In this document: positions 27,111-35,646 of the stretch, one piece after another
Layout of the letters: the number at the start of each line of letters is the position of its first letter
Numbering within the stretch: position 1 is the first letter of the stretch
From: Clostridia bacterium
Lineage (GTDB): Bacteria > Bacillota > Clostridia > Lachnospirales > Lachnospiraceae
Reading direction: 5' to 3'
Assembly: GCA_910574475.1 (NCBI GenBank)
Contig: CAJTAT010000007.1
Span: 153,143 to 217,142 of the forward strand
Length of the DNA: 64,000 nucleotides
Program-made: the position numbers and the translations under genes
Notes under the pieces: model-generated
The model's database searches: none
Seen by the model: the letters and a program-made list of their open reading frames with translations, nothing else
Told to the model about the DNA's origin: nothing

Positions 27111-28136
27111 ATGAAGTATTTAACATTTGGTGAAATTATGTTGCGCCTGCGGGCGCCAGGACAGGAACGCTTTTTCCAGACAAATATGCTGGAGGCGACT
27201 TTTGGCGGTGGGGAAGCCAATGTTGCCGTTTCCCTGGCCAACTTTGGAGAAGATGTAGGATATTTAACCGTGTTGCCAGAAAATGCCCTGGGTGATGAAT
27301 GTGTACGGGAACTGCGGAAATTCGGCGTTGACACCAGGCGTATTCAGAGGGGTCCTGGCCGTATGGGCATCTATTTTCTGGAAGCAGGAGCCAACCAGCT
27401 TCCCAGCAAGGTTATTTATGACCGTTCCTATTCTTCTATTGCTCTGGCAAAGCCTGGAGACATTGACTGGGAGAAAGCTTTTTCAGGCATAAACTGGTTC
27501 CATATTACAGGGATCACTCCGGCGATTTCTGAGAGTGCCATGGAGCTTTCCCTGGAATCTGTCAAAGAGGCGAAAAAGCGCGGAGTCTGTGTGTCACTGG
27601 ATTTGAATTACCGGAAAAATCTGTGGAAGTACGGAAAGAAAGCCTCTGAGGTTATGAGGGAGATGGCCAACTTTGTAGATGTAGCTATCGCCAATGAGGA
27701 GGATGTGCAGAAATCTTTAGAGATTACAACAGATGTAGATGTGGTATCCTGCCAGTTAGATCATGACAAATACCAGGCCTTAGGCGATAAGGTACTGGCC
27801 GCTTACCCTGACATGAAAATGATTGCCATTACTTTAAGAGAGAGCCACAGCGCAGACTGGAACGGCTGGGCTGCCTGCCTCAATGATCGGGAGCATTTTT
27901 ATGTGTCCAAAAAGTATGAGATTCGCGATATTGTGGACCGTGTAGGCGGCGGTGACAGTTTTGCAGGGGGGCTCATCTATGGGCTCAATCACTACGAAGA
28001 CAAACAATCTGCCCTGGAATTTGCTACAGCAGCTTCCTGCCTGAAACACTCCATCAACGGGGACTTCAACCGTGTAGGCGTATCTGATGTAGAAAAGCTC
28101 ATGGGTGGCGATGGAACGGGACGCGTTCAAAGATAG
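27111..28136 (+). CDS. kdgK: 2-dehydro-3-deoxygluconokinase KdgK (PfkB family)
   Basis: A 341-residue PfkB-family sugar kinase with the N-terminal [15 protein letters not shown] and the C-terminal catalytic signature [15 protein letters not shown] (base Asp). It phosphorylates KDG to KDPG, the substrate of the aldolase encoded 3 bp upstream. The pair completes the route from DKI to central metabolism. Confidence 0.92.
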   Translation: MKYLTFGEIMLRLRAPGQERFFQTNMLEATFGGGEANVAVSLANFGEDVGYLTVLPENALGDECVRELRKFGVDTRRIQRGPGRMGIYFLEAGANQLPSKVIYDRSYSSIALAKPGDIDWEKAFSGINWFHITGITPAISESAMELSLESVKEAKKRGVCVSLDLNYRKNLWKYGKKASEVMREMANFVDVAIANEEDVQKSLEITTDVDVVSCQLDHDKYQALGDKVLAAYPDMKMIAITLRESHSADWNGWAACLNDREHFYVSKKYEIRDIVDRVGGGDSFAGGLIYGLNHYEDKQSALEFATAASCLKHSINGDFNRVGVSDVEKLMGGDGTGRVQR

Positions 28137-28143
28137 ATATCTC

Positions 28144-28187
28144 AAAAACAGGCAGCATCCAAACTCTTTTGAATACTGCCTGTTTTT
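28144..28187. terminator. Bidirectional terminator between kdgK and the glycyl radical enzyme
   Basis: AAAAACAGGCAG (28144-28155) pairs with CTGCCTGTTTTT (28176-28187), extended by partial inner pairing, with T-runs on both strands. It ends kdgK from the left and the glycyl radical enzyme gene from the right. Confidence 0.9.
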
Positions 28188-28200
28188 TATATTTTTAACC

Positions 28201-30606
28201 TTATAAAGTCTGCTCTGTTCTCTCTATAATATCATCCTGGGTCTGGCGGGACAGCACATTGAAGAAGGCGCTGTATCCTGCTACGCGGACAATCAAGTCT
28301 CTGTGATCCTCCGGGTGAATCTGGGCGTCCAGCAGAGTTTCCCGGGATACTACATTGTACTGCACATGGTAGCCGTGGAGACGGTTAAAGAAGGTGCGGA
28401 GCAATGCAATCAATTTTGTCTTATTCTCATCCTTGGACATAAGCTGTGGCGTCACCTTCTGATTCAGCAGCACGCCACCTGTGATCTCCCTGGTATTTAG
28501 CTTGGAGACCGTCTTAAAGACAGCAGTGGGGCCGCATTTATCCATAGAATGGCTGGGAGAGCACCCCTCCGCCAGCGGTTCTCCTGCGTGACGACCGTCC
28601 GGGGTGGCCAGTGTGCCTCTTCCCTGACCTACATTCGCAGAGATAGAAGAAGTTCCAGCATAGCGGATACCGCCGATAGGACCCCGTCCAAACCGCGTAT
28701 TGGGATAGTTCTTAATTTCTTCAATATATGTCTCATAGGCATCTACCACCAATTGATCTACATAGTCGTCATCATTTCCGTATTTAGGCGCTTCGTTGAT
28801 AAGCATTTGACGGATGCGCTCACCTTCCTCGCCTGCAAAGTCAGACATTACTGCATCCCAAAGTTGTGCAGGCGTCAGCTTCTTTTCCTCAAATACCAGT
28901 TTCTTGACAGCCGCCATGGAGTCAGCCAGATTGGCGATTCCCACCTGAAGGCCACTGATAAAGTCGTACACAGCTCCACCCTCTTTCAGAGTAAGGCCTC
29001 TGCCGATGCAGTCCTCACAGAGGGAAGAGCAGAGTACATCCGGTACATCTTCCTCAAGTACCATATCACAGGCATTTTCTATAATCACACTCTGGCGGGT
29101 AAATTCCTTAATAATCTTATTCCAGGCTTCCTCTACCTGTGCATAACTGGTCATATCCTTAAAGTGGCCGATACCTTCCATCAGCTTCGTCCCGGAAGCC
29201 GGATCTACACCGTCATTCAGAGCAATCAGGAAGGATTTGGGGAAATTCAAGAAGCTCATTCCCGTACAACGGTAGCCCCATTTTCCAGGTACAGCCGTCT
29301 CCACACAACCGATAGCGCTGTAATTGTATGCATCCTCCTCCTTGACCCCACGGGCAATAAAGGAAGGAATAATAATCTCATCATTGTTGAAGGCTGGCAT
29401 ACCAAAGCCCAGCTTCACTACCTCGATAGCCTCATTCATAAACTTATCATCTAGGCCTGCGTGATACCGAACAGTCAGATTGGGCTGTGGAAGCCGCGTC
29501 TGCGCCACACTGCGAAGGATCAGATAAGTCATGGGATTGACCGCATCCTTCTTATCCTTGGTCTGTCCTCCTACGGTTACATTCTGATACAGAGGAGAAC
29601 CGGCGCTGAACTGTGTATGGCTCCAACTACGGATTTTATTGATGGTAAAGGTCTTCAGCCAGAGGTTCACCATCAGCTCACATGCGCTCTCTTCTGTGAT
29701 AAGCCCTTTCTCCAAATCTTCTTTATAATATGGGTACAGATACTGATCCATCCGTCCATAGGACAGGGAATGTCCGTTAGACTCGATCTGCAGTACCAGG
29801 TGAACCAGCCACATGGACTGTACAGCCTCATAGAAAGAATCCGCCTTCTCATAGGGCACCTTATTCAAAATGCGTGCCATCTCACGCAGCTCCTGAGCAC
29901 GCTTTGTCTCTGCCGTCTCAGCCTTCTCCAGAGCCAGATCTGCATACCGCTTGGCAAAGCTCTTCACTGCCTGAATAACAATTTTTATTCCTTCATAGAA
30001 GTAGTATTTTTTCAGATCCTTATAATTCGTCAAATCCAGCTTGCTTTCTGCCTCTTCGGTACGGCGTTCAAAGTCTTTCAGTCCGTATTTCATCACTGCG
30101 GCATAGTCCACTGCAATGTGAGCGTCACCAGAGGTAATATTCCCTTCAGCCTTGATGATCCCCAGGTCATAATAAACCTTACTGGATGGAGGAAGCGCCG
30201 CCAGTCCTTTATCCTTTGTGGTATTGTGCTCCCAGAAGGGGGCAAGCTCTCTCAAAGTCTGTTTTGTCTCCTCTGTAATATAGAAGACGTCGCCATCACG
30301 TTTCTCAAACTCATCTAGCTCGTTTATCACCCAATCTATTGCATACTCCGGGAAAATCGGCGCGCTTCGATTACTGGAAGCCTGATTTCCGGCCAGAATG
30401 GAATCATCTTCAATGTAGATTGTCATATGCTCCAAAATATTTTTTAACATATAGGCCCGCTTTAATACTACAGGCTTATCTGCGTGGAGTTTGTAACTCT
30501 CTGTAGTCAGCACAGCTCTCTCTGCACATACCTGAGGCTTTGCGTCTAAAAGTTCTTCCCGAAAATGTTTCATTCTCGGTGTCAATGTTCCAAAATGTCC
30601 TGCCAT
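28201..30606 (-). CDS. Glycyl radical enzyme, PFL/diol-dehydratase-like, subfamily unassigned
   Basis: An 801-residue glycyl radical enzyme. The active-site Cys434 and Glu436 are in SAIGCVETAVPG, and the radical Gly777 is in RVAGYSAFF near the C-terminus. His163 (GDAHIAVDY) and His279-Ser280 (NGHSLS) recall B12-independent glycerol/propanediol dehydratases, but Thr448 stands where, by my manual alignment, those enzymes have a catalytic Asp. It is therefore probably neither a pyruvate formate-lyase nor a standard diol dehydratase. The activase is divergently encoded 212 bp away. Neighbouring uronate genes hint at a sugar-derived substrate, but the pair seems to be its own unit. Confidence 0.88.
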   Translation of the reverse strand: MAGHFGTLTPRMKHFREELLDAKPQVCAERAVLTTESYKLHADKPVVLKRAYMLKNILEHMTIYIEDDSILAGNQASSNRSAPIFPEYAIDWVINELDEFEKRDGDVFYITEETKQTLRELAPFWEHNTTKDKGLAALPPSSKVYYDLGIIKAEGNITSGDAHIAVDYAAVMKYGLKDFERRTEEAESKLDLTNYKDLKKYYFYEGIKIVIQAVKSFAKRYADLALEKAETAETKRAQELREMARILNKVPYEKADSFYEAVQSMWLVHLVLQIESNGHSLSYGRMDQYLYPYYKEDLEKGLITEESACELMVNLWLKTFTINKIRSWSHTQFSAGSPLYQNVTVGGQTKDKKDAVNPMTYLILRSVAQTRLPQPNLTVRYHAGLDDKFMNEAIEVVKLGFGMPAFNNDEIIIPSFIARGVKEEDAYNYSAIGCVETAVPGKWGYRCTGMSFLNFPKSFLIALNDGVDPASGTKLMEGIGHFKDMTSYAQVEEAWNKIIKEFTRQSVIIENACDMVLEEDVPDVLCSSLCEDCIGRGLTLKEGGAVYDFISGLQVGIANLADSMAAVKKLVFEEKKLTPAQLWDAVMSDFAGEEGERIRQMLINEAPKYGNDDDYVDQLVVDAYETYIEEIKNYPNTRFGRGPIGGIRYAGTSSISANVGQGRGTLATPDGRHAGEPLAEGCSPSHSMDKCGPTAVFKTVSKLNTREITGGVLLNQKVTPQLMSKDENKTKLIALLRTFFNRLHGYHVQYNVVSRETLLDAQIHPEDHRDLIVRVAGYSAFFNVLSRQTQDDIIERTEQTL

Positions 30607-30818
30607 AGTAATACCCTCCCGTTAAGAATTATTTTTAACTTCATATATTCTAGTTTCATTATAAGAAAACTTTCTAAAGAAGTCAATATATATTTCGTTC
30701 AAAACTAAAATTATTTTCGTTTTATTGTTTACAAAGGTTTATCCACATGTTAGAATAAACTAAGATTCCCGCAGGAAGCAGATTTTTTATTACAATTTCT
30801 TCAAAGGAGCTTTACAGT

Positions 30819-31589
30819 ATGAATGAAACAGGCCTCATTTTTAATATACAAAAATTCAGTATCAACGATGGACCCGGTATACGCTCCACCATATTTTTTG
30901 CCGGCTGTCCCTTAAGCTGCCGTTGGTGCTCCAATCCAGAATCCCAAAACTGCCATCGCAAGGCAGCCCTTGCCTCAGGAGATCCCAAGCTAGCAGGCAA
31001 AGAGTGGACCGTGGAGGAAGTTTTAAAGGAAGTGGAAAAGGATCGCTGCTTTTATGAGGAATCCGGCGGCGGTATCACTTTGTCTGGCGGAGAAGTTCTC
31101 CAGCAGCACGAATTTGCCATCTCATTGTTAAAAGAAGCCCGCCGGCGCTCCCTGCACTGCGCCGCCGAGACTACCGGCTATGCTTCCCATGATATCTTTT
31201 CTCAGTTTACTCCGCACATTGATTTACTGCTATTCGACATGAAGCACTGGGATAGGGAGATCCATCATGAAAAGACAGGGGTCTATAACGATATTATCAT
31301 TGAAAATATGCGCTATGCCATAAAGCAGGGCGTTCCCGTCATTGCGCGAATTCCCGTCATCCCCAAATTTAATGCCAGTTTAAGCGCCGCCAGGGGAATG
31401 GCTTCTCTTTTGAAAGAAATTGGCGTAACCGAAGTTCACCTGCTCCCCTTCCATCAGTTTGGAGAGAAAAAGTATGAGCAGTTGCATCTTGACTATGAAA
31501 TGACGGGGGTAAAGCAGCTTCACCCGGAAGCTTTAGAGAAGTATCAGAAGGTATTTCTAGATGAAGGGTTAGAGTGTTCTTTTCGGTGA
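30819..31589 (+). CDS. Glycyl radical enzyme activase, short form
   Basis: A 256-residue radical-SAM protein with the CxxxCxxC cluster motif at Cys30, Cys34 and Cys37 (CPLSCRWC) and LSGGEVLQQ further on. It generates the glycyl radical on the partner enzyme encoded divergently. Unlike the activase at 35647 it lacks the inserted two-cluster ferredoxin domain and so resembles the pyruvate formate-lyase activase in size. The start follows AAAGGAG. The 30607-30818 gap is AT-rich, has TTTCGTT repeats near 30693 and 30714, and holds both promoters. Confidence 0.9.
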   Translation: MNETGLIFNIQKFSINDGPGIRSTIFFAGCPLSCRWCSNPESQNCHRKAALASGDPKLAGKEWTVEEVLKEVEKDRCFYEESGGGITLSGGEVLQQHEFAISLLKEARRRSLHCAAETTGYASHDIFSQFTPHIDLLLFDMKHWDREIHHEKTGVYNDIIIENMRYAIKQGVPVIARIPVIPKFNASLSAARGMASLLKEIGVTEVHLLPFHQFGEKKYEQLHLDYEMTGVKQLHPEALEKYQKVFLDEGLECSFR

Positions 31590-31609
31590 GGTTGCTAGAT
31601 TAAAAAGAA

Positions 31610-31652
31610 AACTATGCATGAATTCATATTATTCATGCATAGTTCTATTTTC
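31610..31652 (+). terminator. Terminator after the glycyl radical activase
   Basis: AACTATGCATGAA (31610-31622) pairs perfectly with TTCATGCATAGTT (31632-31644), followed by a T-rich CTATTTT. It overlaps the 3' end of a decayed minus-strand gene. Confidence 0.8.
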
Positions 31653-31784
31653 CAGCCAGTTTAATGCTTTTTCTTTTACTTTTGTATACCATTCATTTTC
31701 ATCAGACGCCTTTTGAGCCTGTTCTATTGAATATTCAAAAATTCCTTTTATTTGTTCTGGTGCCGGTATATACCCAGCCCGATA
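31629..31784 (-). pseudogene. C-terminal remnant of an unidentified gene, cut by a foldback element
   Basis: Minus-strand codons read YRAGYIPAPEQIKG, then IFEYSIEQAQKASDENEWY and TKVKEKALNWLENRTMHE before TAA at 31629, a plausible helical protein C-terminus of about 50 residues. Upstream the frame runs into a stop at the edge of the foldback element at 31782, and no matching N-terminal part is seen beyond it. I do not recognise the family. It looks like the remains of a gene truncated when the element arrived. Confidence 0.45.
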
Positions 31785-31944
31785 CCCTCAGTGAACAAAG
31801 GAATACACGCCCCAAGTACTGTCTTTTGGCGGCTGACAGCGTTAACGTCAATCGGCGTACTGGACGTACGCCGAGCGACAGTAACGTAGCAGAATCGCAA
31901 ATCTGTGGTGCAGAACCGTGTGTCCCTTTGTTCACTGAGGGTAT
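31782..31944. repeat. 163-bp foldback (MITE-like) element
   Basis: The ends are a perfect 20-bp inverted repeat (starting ATACCCTCAG at 31782 and ending CTGAGGGTAT at 31944). The centre is another palindrome (TCGGCGTAC near 31852 with GTACGCCGA near 31866), and the intervening arms pair in patches (ACACG/CGTGT, GTTA/TAAC), so the whole element can fold on itself. No gene lies inside. It separates a gene remnant from the terminator of the ROK kinase. No clear target-site duplication is visible. Confidence 0.7.
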
Positions 31945-32003
31945 ATCTGCGCCTTTGCGAATGGCGCGGGCTGAACTGTTTAAGTTCTCTACATATTATA
32001 CAG

Positions 32004-32035
32004 CAAAAACGGCGCAATCTCATGATCACGCCGTT
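32004..32035 (-). terminator. Terminator of the ROK kinase transcript
   Basis: On the minus strand AACGGCG pairs with CGCCGTT (32008-32014 with 32029-32035) and is followed by TTTTTGC. It ends the 46.8-32 kb sugar cluster. Confidence 0.8.
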
Positions 32036-32057
32036 CTCTATAGTAGTCCTTGCCTAA

Positions 32058-33002
32058 TTACCTCTCCACAAGCAGCTCCGCTGCTCCAATAATTCCAAAA
32101 TCTTTTCCCAACTCTGCAAACCGAAATTCCACTGGCATCTTAATCTGATCATACCGTTCAAACTCTTCCCGTACCCTGCCAAACAAAACATCTCCAAAGT
32201 TGGTGAGTCCACCGCCAAACACAAACACATTGATATTCAGCATCTGATATACATTATACACACAGACTGCCAAATGATGAGCCATATGCTCAATCTCTTC
32301 CCGGGCCAGCTCATCCCCAGCCTCGTACGCCTTCAGAAGGGCCTCCCCATTGAGCTCCTCCTCTTTGGACAAAATACTCTCCTTGCCCTCCAGCATACGG
32401 ATTGCAAGACGCTTGGGCAGATTTCGTCCGCTGATTTGAGACATAAAGCAGCCGTAATTTCCACAGCCGCACAAAATTCCTGCGTCCGGCGTATCCAGCA
32501 TATGTCCACATTCTCCAGCCCAGCCATAGCTTCCCCGGAACACATCCCGGTTGATAATGATTCCACTTCCGATCCCTGTGCTGACTGCCATATATACCAT
32601 ATCTTTGCAGCCGCGCCCCGCTCCCCGGCGATGCTCTGCCAGCGCGGCTACATTTCCGTCATTATCCAGAATGACCTTTACACCCAGCCTTTCCTCCATG
32701 TAATCTCTCATCCCAAAATCGCAGATATTGACCATAGCCGATGTGATATGAATATGACCTGTCTCAAACCGGATGTAAGAGGGCATGCAGATACCAATGC
32801 CATATACATCATCCAGAGAAGCGTGATTCTTTTCTAATATTTCTTTTATGGTAGCAATCACTTGATCGCAAAAGGCTGGCCCGTCCGCCTCAATATCCGT
32901 GGGATGCTGGTAGCGATCCAGCAGTTCTCCTGTCCGATCAAACAGGCCGTAAGCCACTTTTGTGCCACCTGCATCAATTCCAAAAATATATTTTTTTTCC
33001 AT
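32058..33002 (-). CDS. ROK-family sugar kinase
   Basis: A 314-residue ROK kinase: N-terminal phosphate loop GIDAGGTK (residues 8-15), catalytic Asp region ILDNDGNVAALAEH, and the zinc motif GHMLDTP...CGCGNYGC of kinase-type (not repressor) ROK proteins. It phosphorylates a hexose or related sugar, using ATP, in the cytoplasm. It is the last gene of the sugar cluster, 22 bp after the isomerase. Alone it would be called glucokinase; here a cluster-specific substrate is likelier. Confidence 0.9.
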   Translation of the reverse strand: MEKKYIFGIDAGGTKVAYGLFDRTGELLDRYQHPTDIEADGPAFCDQVIATIKEILEKNHASLDDVYGIGICMPSYIRFETGHIHITSAMVNICDFGMRDYMEERLGVKVILDNDGNVAALAEHRRGAGRGCKDMVYMAVSTGIGSGIIINRDVFRGSYGWAGECGHMLDTPDAGILCGCGNYGCFMSQISGRNLPKRLAIRMLEGKESILSKEEELNGEALLKAYEAGDELAREEIEHMAHHLAVCVYNVYQMLNINVFVFGGGLTNFGDVLFGRVREEFERYDQIKMPVEFRFAELGKDFGIIGAAELLVER

Positions 33003-33024
33003 CTTCCCTCTCCGCCCGACTTAC

Positions 33025-33705
33025 TTATTTTCCATCAGGGTATTCATTGCACAACAAGCGGTAAGGAGGCTCATCTTCTTCAATCGTAGGAAAGCGGCCA
33101 ATAGGCTCATAGAACCGGTTATCGCTGTTGTCATCGTTGCACATAGATACTTCCCCGATCAATGCATAACTTGTGCCTGGTTCCACGGAAAAATCATGAT
33201 AGGTATAAGGGTAAAGAGTGAGCGATTCGCCTGGTTTCAAAATCACTTCCGATCCGGCCGGAACTGTATACTTGCGTCCATCCCGAAATACCTCTACATC
33301 TGTGTCGGCCAGACTTTCATTTTCTCCCACATTCCAGAGATGGAATACAACATTTCCGCCACCCCGGTTGATAATATCTTCCATTTTTTTCCAATGAAAA
33401 TGGTTTGGTGATAGCTGACCCTCGCACAGCATCATGATCTTCTCTGCATATGTCTTTGTGTAATTGGGGTTTCCCACATTACCGTTACGCAGAGTAATCA
33501 AAGTTAGACCTACCTTATTAAAATCTCCCAGACCATAATCCGTCACATCCCAACCAAGCGCATTGTCGCGGATTTCCTGGTATTCCTCCCCTTTTTCCTT
33601 CCACTCATCGGGCGTAAAGTTAAGGAAAGGCGGGAGAGCAAACTGATGCTTTTCAAGTAAAGTTTCAAAATCTTTGATAATGGCATTAATTTCTGATCGT
33701 TTCAT
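33025..33705 (-). CDS. D-lyxose/D-mannose ketol-isomerase (cupin)
   Basis: A 226-residue cupin protein of the D-lyxose ketol-isomerase family. The metal ligands expected in this family are visible as HFHWKKMEDIINRGGG (two His and a Glu) and a later His in YPYTYHDF. It interconverts an aldose and its ketose (lyxose/xylulose or mannose/fructose). Its AGGAGG (33715-33720) is the end of the paired-box leader element, and the start ATG lies 9 bp further on. It belongs to the sugar cluster with a kinase on each side. Confidence 0.85.
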   Translation of the reverse strand: MKRSEINAIIKDFETLLEKHQFALPPFLNFTPDEWKEKGEEYQEIRDNALGWDVTDYGLGDFNKVGLTLITLRNGNVGNPNYTKTYAEKIMMLCEGQLSPNHFHWKKMEDIINRGGGNVVFHLWNVGENESLADTDVEVFRDGRKYTVPAGSEVILKPGESLTLYPYTYHDFSVEPGTSYALIGEVSMCNDDNSDNRFYEPIGRFPTIEEDEPPYRLLCNEYPDGK

Positions 33706-33714
33706 AGTGATATA

Positions 33715-33869
33715 CCTCCTATTTTAAGTGCCGCTTCGGCACTCCAGTACACGGGGATCTAGAACGAATTTCCGGCCGCAAAACTTGCGTCCGTAAATTG
33801 TTCTGTGCACTGTTCGCGCCTTCGCTATTTAAGTGCCGCTTCGGCACTCCAGTACACGGGGATCTAGAA
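33715..33869 (-). ncRNA. Paired-box structured leader element, copy A
   Basis: Two identical 42-bp boxes (33723-33764 and 33828-33869, each with CCCCGTGTACTGGAGTGCCG on the minus strand) stand 105 bp apart. Between them, 33761-33781 pairs with 33785-33804 into a hairpin of about 20 bp, and AGTGCAC pairs with GTGTACT of the second box. The element begins 1 bp after one gene's stop and ends in the AGGAGG of the next. Copy B at 61041-61196 keeps the same layout and pairings with compensatory changes. Whether it acts as RNA or as a DNA repeat is not known. Confidence 0.65.
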
Positions 33870-33870
33870 G

Positions 33871-35643
33871 TTACACCAATCCCAGACATCCAAAGTAGAT
33901 AGCTCCCACAGCTTGGGCGAATTGTGCCACTGTGTAGTCTGGATGTGCGTCCAATTGCTTCATCAAATCCGTGTTTGCAAGGCTGCCGTCCGCCGCATAT
34001 TGATTCAGTCCTGGTACCCGTTTGGTTGCCCCCTCGCACATGAGCTTGAAGCAGGCAGGGGTCTTAACCAGACGGCCAAAGAGAGAGCGATCTTTTGCCT
34101 CAGGATCGAGAATATAGTCTGTCTCCTCCCAGGTGACAGCCAGATATTCGCCTACCTGGCGGAAGATATCGGCGCATGCCGGATGCTCTGTCTCCCCTGC
34201 TTTTTTCATAAAGAATTCCAGACAGGGCTTACGCATATCCTTCGGCTCTGTGGGAACCACCAACTGATCGTCTTTCCACACAAACAGCCCCAGGTCCAAA
34301 GCTTCCTGATATACCTTCGGTTCTTCCTTTGGCAAATATTTTGCCGCCAAGCGGAACACCCCGGACTGGCAGGTATATTTTTGCAAAGTGCCAGCCAGGC
34401 CTGTATTAAAATTATTGATGCTGCGCACATCATTGGAGTCATACTGCTTCTGTGTAAAGCTACCCAAATCAATGATAAAGTTATAGACTTCAAGTGGAAT
34501 CTCCGGGATAGATCCGTCCGGCAATACCCATCCGGTTCCCAATTCTGTGCCAAGTGTGTGGGCAAAGAATCCGTTTGATACATCTGCTCCCACCACAGCC
34601 TGCTCTACAGCCGCTGTAAACGCTGCCATAGGTCCATCGTTGGTATTCATGACAGCGCCATTCTCCGTCACATACTGTTTCAAATCTTCACACAATACCG
34701 AAATTTTGGCAAACTGCTCTTCATAATCCAGGTTCTTATTCTCTCTCATTCCCCGGGTCTTGAAGGTCTCTCCGCCCACAATCAGATTCTGAATCACCAC
34801 ATCTGGAAAGCTGAGGCCAATAGCATCAAAGTTCTTAAGGGCCTCTCCTGCTTCTCCCTCCATTGTCTTAATTCCCTGATTCATGGCCTCAAAAGACGCA
34901 TCTTTGTCCAGAGCTGCCATGTCCATGGCATCACCCTTTCCAACCGCATACAGGCTCGCCGCTGCACGCATAAGCCGTGTAATCATCAGTACAGGATCAA
35001 GAAGCTGTTCTGCCCTCTCAAAACCTGCCGGGAACCAGTCAAATTCTTTATAGACCGCTAAATTACCATTCACACTGGCTGTCAGCTTGATATCCGTTCC
35101 CCCGATATCAATTCCAAGAATCATTTTGTCCTCTGCCAGTTTTGGCAAAGATGCAAAAATGGGCTGAATCTTATCTCCCTTTTTCTCCACCTGAACAGGC
35201 TTTTCTTCTGATACATCCTTTTGTACAAATTCAAACTGATATTTGCCTTTCAGAAGAACCGCCAGCACTCTCTCATTCACATTGAGACTCTTTCCATATC
35301 CAGAACGCTCTGCTTTTGCAAGGCCTGTCTGGAATACCTCATCCAATTCCCTGGCCAGTTTTTCCGACTTCTCGTCCTTTTGATTCAGATAAATCTCAAT
35401 CTTCACTGCCCCCAGAGAGGAGAGAATATTATAGATCATTGCATGAACATAGGAAGCTACAAATGCTTCTTCTTCCTGAGACTCTGTCTTGGGAAGCTGC
35501 AAGGAAAAGCTTCTTTCACTTCCATCGTAAAGTACCACATGTAAATGAAACGGCCGTGTTCCTTCCTTCTGAAACACATTCCGCACATCTGTTATGTAAA
35601 CAGGCTCATCTGCTTTCGCCTGCCTCAAAAAATTCTCCAACAT
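33871..35643 (-). CDS. Sugar-kinase-fold (ASKHA) protein with unassigned N-terminal domain
   Basis: A 590-residue protein I cannot place in a named family. Residues 1-165 are a mixed alpha/beta domain of unknown role with acidic stretches. From about residue 174 (MILGIDIGGTDIKL) there is a ROK/hexokinase-like phosphate loop, followed by FDAIGLSFPDVV, NTNDGPMAAFTAAVEQ (catalytic Asp candidate) and AHTLGTELGTGWV (second phosphate loop). It thus looks like an active ATP-dependent sugar kinase about twice the usual ROK length, without the ROK zinc motif. It is 3 bp after the activase gene, so it is firmly part of the glycyl radical enzyme unit. Confidence 0.75.
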   Translation of the reverse strand: MLENFLRQAKADEPVYITDVRNVFQKEGTRPFHLHVVLYDGSERSFSLQLPKTESQEEEAFVASYVHAMIYNILSSLGAVKIEIYLNQKDEKSEKLARELDEVFQTGLAKAERSGYGKSLNVNERVLAVLLKGKYQFEFVQKDVSEEKPVQVEKKGDKIQPIFASLPKLAEDKMILGIDIGGTDIKLTASVNGNLAVYKEFDWFPAGFERAEQLLDPVLMITRLMRAAASLYAVGKGDAMDMAALDKDASFEAMNQGIKTMEGEAGEALKNFDAIGLSFPDVVIQNLIVGGETFKTRGMRENKNLDYEEQFAKISVLCEDLKQYVTENGAVMNTNDGPMAAFTAAVEQAVVGADVSNGFFAHTLGTELGTGWVLPDGSIPEIPLEVYNFIIDLGSFTQKQYDSNDVRSINNFNTGLAGTLQKYTCQSGVFRLAAKYLPKEEPKVYQEALDLGLFVWKDDQLVVPTEPKDMRKPCLEFFMKKAGETEHPACADIFRQVGEYLAVTWEETDYILDPEAKDRSLFGRLVKTPACFKLMCEGATKRVPGLNQYAADGSLANTDLMKQLDAHPDYTVAQFAQAVGAIYFGCLGLV

Positions 35644-35646
35644 CTC

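Noticed and set aside
28549..29454. 301-codon plus-strand open frame
   Set aside because: It lies wholly antisense to the glycyl radical enzyme gene, has no ribosome binding site and shows low-quality composition. Shadow of the real gene; the same holds for the 285-codon frame at 29461.
31664..32092. Open frames on both strands across the foldback element
   Set aside because: They arise from the self-complementary repeat and share sequence on both strands, the mark of a palindrome rather than a gene.
33723..33869. Two identical 42-bp direct repeats with a spacer, resembling a minimal CRISPR array
   Set aside because: Only two repeats, a 63-bp spacer that itself folds into a hairpin, no cas genes, and a second diverged pair at 61041 in the same gene-linking position. 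It is a structured leader element, not CRISPR.
33719..34039. 106-codon minus-strand frame containing a repeated HLNSEGANSAQ-type stretch
   Set aside because: It is the translated paired-box element joined to an alternative frame of the ASKHA gene; no independent evidence for coding.
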